A stretch of 53,496 bases of DNA from an uncultured Novosphingobium sp. (GTDB lineage Bacteria > Pseudomonadota > Alphaproteobacteria > Sphingomonadales > Sphingomonadaceae). The DNA is taken from contig CAMPIM010000004.1 of assembly GCA_946886365.1 (NCBI GenBank), forward strand, positions 1 to 53,496, written 5' to 3'. The position numbers and the translations under genes were made by a program. Positions 51,371 to 53,496 of this stretch are shown here, one piece after another (the first letter of the stretch is position 1; each line of letters starts with the position of its first letter). Under the pieces are notes generated by a model. That model saw only the letters and a list, made by a program, of their open reading frames with translations. It was not told where the DNA came from and did no database searches.

Positions 51371-53314
51371 ATGAACGCGCATAGCCAGCCACATCCGGCG
51401 ACCACATGCCCCCTGCCCATCGCCGACCGGGATGGACTTCGCAGGGCGTTGCAGGACGCCAACCTGCCTAGCCTGCTGATGGTTTACACGACCTATGCGC
51501 AGGACCGCGAATATCTGGACAGTTTCGCGCCCTACCTGACCGGCATCTACACGGCAGAAGCGCCGTCGAACGTGCCGGAGGAAATGGCGCAGGATCTGCG
51601 GGATCGCCTCTTCACGCTGCTGACCGACCCGACTACGCCGGTGGAACGCCCGATCGATCCTGAACTGCTGCGCCGGATGATGGGCGTCAGCGTCGGTGAG
51701 GATGTCGATCCCGCCATCATGCCGGTACTCTACGACCAGATGGGCTTTGAACGCCCGGTGCCGCGCAAGGACACGCCCGGCCGCATCCATCCGCCCGCCG
51801 GTTTCCGCGTGCTGGTGATCGGCGGCGGCATGACGGGCATTGCCGCAGGGATCAAGCTCGGCGAGGCCGGTTATGATTATACGATCATCGAAAAGAACCC
51901 TGACCTTGGCGGCACATGGCTGGAAAACCGCTATCCCGGCGTCGGCGTCGATACGCCCAGCCACTTCTACTCCTATTCGTTCGAACTGAACCCGGATTGG
52001 AGCAGCTACCACCCCAAGGGGCCGGAAATTCACTGCTATCTTACCGGCGTAGCCGACAAATATGGCATCCGCGATCATGTCCAGTTCGGGACGAAGGTGC
52101 TCGCCGCCCGCTGGAGCGATGCGGACAGCAACTGGCACGTCACCTTGCAGGATGTGAAGACGGGCGCGGAACGGGTCGAAGTGGTGAATGCGGTGCTACT
52201 CGCCCATGGCGTGCTTAACCGCTGGTCCTTCCCCAATATCCCCGGCCTGGACAGCTTCAAGGGCACCAAGATGCACACCGCCGGATGGGACCCGGACATG
52301 GACCTTACCGGAAAACGCGTGGCAGTGATCGGCACGGGCGCCAGCGCCGCCCAGCTCGCCCCCGCGATCGCTGGCAAGGTTTCCAGCCTCGTCATCTTTC
52401 AGCGCTCCAAACATTGGGTGCTCAATAACCCGGAAATCACCGCCCCGGTGAATGACAATATCCGCTTCGCGCTGCGCAACATTCCCCATTACAAGGAATG
52501 GTTCCGCTTTCGCGTTTACTGGTTCACCGGCGACGGTCTCTATGGCAATGTGAAGAGGGACCCGAACTGGCCCAACCAGGACGTCTCGATCTCCGCCCAG
52601 AATGACGGCGCGCGCAGCTATGCGCTGCAATATATCCATCGCAAGCTGGCGGGCCGTCCCGACCTTATTGAAAAGGTCGTTCCCGACTATCCGATCTTTG
52701 GCAAGCGCATCGTTCTGGACGCTGACGGCGGCTGGCTCGACACTTTGCTGAAGCCCAATGTCACGCTGGAAACCGACCCCATCGATCACGTCGAGGAAAA
52801 TGCGATCGTCACTAGGAGCGGCAAGCGCTACGAAGTCGATGTGATCGCGCTCGCCACCGGCTTTGAACTGGCCCCCGCGCTCGGCCTGCTCAAGGTTTAT
52901 GGCCGGGGCGGCTGCGATCTGGCGGCGGCATGGGGCAAGGACGAGGCGCGCGCCTATCTGGGCGTGATGGCTCCCGCCTATCCCAACTTCTTCATGACGC
53001 TTGGGCCGAACAGCGCGCCCAATCATGCGGCGGGCGTCAACATGGTTCTGGAAGCGCAGATCCACTATATCGTCGAAGCGCTCGACAGGATCGTGGCCGC
53101 TGGCGGCAAGGCGATCGAGCCGACGGAGCGGGCGTATCTCGATTGGAACGAGAAGGTCGATGAGCAAATGAAGCAGATGGTCTGGACCCACCCCAAGGCC
53201 AAAAGCTATTATCTGAACAGCAAGGGTCGCAACTATGTGTCCTGCCCGTTCAAACTCGCCGAGTACTGGAACTGGACACGCAATCCTGATGCGGAGGCGA
53301 TGGTCATTTCCTGA
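51371..53314 (+). CDS. Baeyer-Villiger flavin monooxygenase (HAPMO-like)
   Basis: A 647-residue FAD/NADPH enzyme from ATG 51371 (AGGAG upstream). A 140-residue N-terminal extension, as in 4-hydroxyacetophenone monooxygenase, precedes the FAD fold (VIGGGMTGIAAG, 149-160). The Baeyer-Villiger fingerprint appears as FKGTKMHTAGWD (296-307), and the NADPH loop is VIGTGASAAQ (319-328). It inserts oxygen next to a ketone, giving an ester or lactone. Neighbours suggest a steroid or aryl-ketone substrate. It has its own FNR-type promoter, 82 bp before the start, though the three oxygenase genes before it lie on the same strand. Confidence 0.9.
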   Translation: MNAHSQPHPATTCPLPIADRDGLRRALQDANLPSLLMVYTTYAQDREYLDSFAPYLTGIYTAEAPSNVPEEMAQDLRDRLFTLLTDPTTPVERPIDPELLRRMMGVSVGEDVDPAIMPVLYDQMGFERPVPRKDTPGRIHPPAGFRVLVIGGGMTGIAAGIKLGEAGYDYTIIEKNPDLGGTWLENRYPGVGVDTPSHFYSYSFELNPDWSSYHPKGPEIHCYLTGVADKYGIRDHVQFGTKVLAARWSDADSNWHVTLQDVKTGAERVEVVNAVLLAHGVLNRWSFPNIPGLDSFKGTKMHTAGWDPDMDLTGKRVAVIGTGASAAQLAPAIAGKVSSLVIFQRSKHWVLNNPEITAPVNDNIRFALRNIPHYKEWFRFRVYWFTGDGLYGNVKRDPNWPNQDVSISAQNDGARSYALQYIHRKLAGRPDLIEKVVPDYPIFGKRIVLDADGGWLDTLLKPNVTLETDPIDHVEENAIVTRSGKRYEVDVIALATGFELAPALGLLKVYGRGGCDLAAAWGKDEARAYLGVMAPAYPNFFMTLGPNSAPNHAAGVNMVLEAQIHYIVEALDRIVAAGGKAIEPTERAYLDWNEKVDEQMKQMVWTHPKAKSYYLNSKGRNYVSCPFKLAEYWNWTRNPDAEAMVIS

Positions 53315-53335
53315 GCTTCAACAGAAGGCAGCAAG

Positions 53336-53365
53336 AGGGGCCTGGTCCATTCGGATTGGGTCCCT
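53336..53365 (+). terminator. Terminator after the Baeyer-Villiger gene
   Basis: A 13-pair stem with four G-U pairs (AGGGGCCTGGTCC with GGATTGGGTCCCT) and a 4-base loop, followed by TTTGT. It starts 22 bp after the stop codon. The structure was read by eye and not folded. Confidence 0.55.
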
Positions 53366-53390
53366 TTGTCACACCCGCCATGTTCAGGGG

Positions 53391-53452
53391 TCGTCATCCC
53401 GGACTTGATCCGGGATCCCGCTCTCTTTGTGATATTTTCAAAAGTAGCGGGA
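53391..53452. repeat. Dispersed palindromic repeat element
   Basis: Contains ATCCCGGA-CTTGA-TCCGGGAT (53396-53416) and a second pair, TCCCGCT (53416-53422) with AGCGGGA (53446-53452). The first palindrome with its flanks resembles short intergenic repeats scattered in alphaproteobacterial genomes, such as the GTCATCCCGGA type. Only one copy is visible in this window. Confidence 0.5.
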
Positions 53453-53496
53453 CCCCCCTGAGTTCACAAACGAAGTGCAACACCTGAGACAGGTGT
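53453..53496. other. Possible mobile-element end at the window edge
   Basis: The last bases carry a perfect hairpin ACACCTG-AGA-CAGGTGT (53480-53496) after a short AT-rich tract. It resembles the end of an insertion sequence or an integration boundary, but no transposase is visible, so this is a weak call. Confidence 0.2.

Overview
The window is GC-rich bacterial DNA and reads as an alphaproteobacterium, most likely a sphingomonad. That placement is inferred from the FixLJ oxygen sensor pair, the CHAT/CHASE2-cyclase/FecR/two-partner-secretion operon, the steroid/aromatic oxygenase cluster and the general codon style; no rRNA or other marker gene is present to prove it. I see no tRNA, rRNA, CRISPR array or complete insertion sequence.

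Left part (1-11566, all minus strand): one compact operon read from right to left. It encodes a secreted TPR-CHAT protease-like protein, a CHASE2 adenylate cyclase, a periplasmic FecR-domain protein, a TpsB/FhaC-type outer-membrane transporter and the N-terminal 1264 codons of its giant Gly-rich TpsA exoprotein, which runs off the left edge. This looks like a two-partner secretion system with its own putative protease and second-messenger module.

Middle (11945-46385): a long stress, low-oxygen and energy-metabolism island. It starts with an XRE regulator coupled to a SulP anion transporter and a PhnA-like protein. It continues with a P2-type cation ATPase, PEP synthase, a beta-CASP metallo-hydrolase, an NAD(P)H oxidoreductase, an archaeal-type AMP/thymidine phosphorylase joined to a PRPP synthetase, two CBS-domain proteins, a PfkB-type sugar kinase, and an erythromycin-esterase/hydrolase/phosphoribosyltransferase triad with ATGA overlaps. 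The regulatory core is a haem-type FixL with FixJ, a second response regulator split into separate REC and HTH genes, and a soluble histidine kinase overlapping a three-BON-domain gene. Then come an ADP-forming acyl-CoA synthetase fused to a GNAT acetyltransferase, a flippase-like membrane protein, an MgtA-type Mg2+ ATPase, a zinc alcohol dehydrogenase, a His/Met-rich secreted protein, Hsp20, and a MacAB-like ABC exporter. The content resembles a hypoxia/dormancy regulon: redirected carbon flow to PEP and acetate, nucleotide salvage, chaperones and ion pumps under oxygen sensing.

Right part (46426-53314): a FixK/FNR-type box precedes a 38-residue membrane peptide and a truncated haemoglobin. 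Next is a catabolic cluster: an unrecognised protein, a type I extradiol dioxygenase, an HsaA-like flavin monooxygenase, a KshA-like Rieske oxygenase and a Baeyer-Villiger monooxygenase, suggesting degradation of a steroid or related polycyclic/aromatic ketone. An identical 20-bp FNR-box segment lies before the Baeyer-Villiger gene, in good class II promoter spacing, and a third related box lies between the unrecognised gene and the dioxygenase. The right edge holds a terminator, a dispersed palindromic repeat and a possible mobile-element end.

Most worth following up: the CHAT-cyclase-TPS operon; the identical FNR-type promoters shared by a globin and an oxygenase; the perfect dyad over the ribosome-binding site of the 38-residue peptide; and the split response regulator beside FixLJ.
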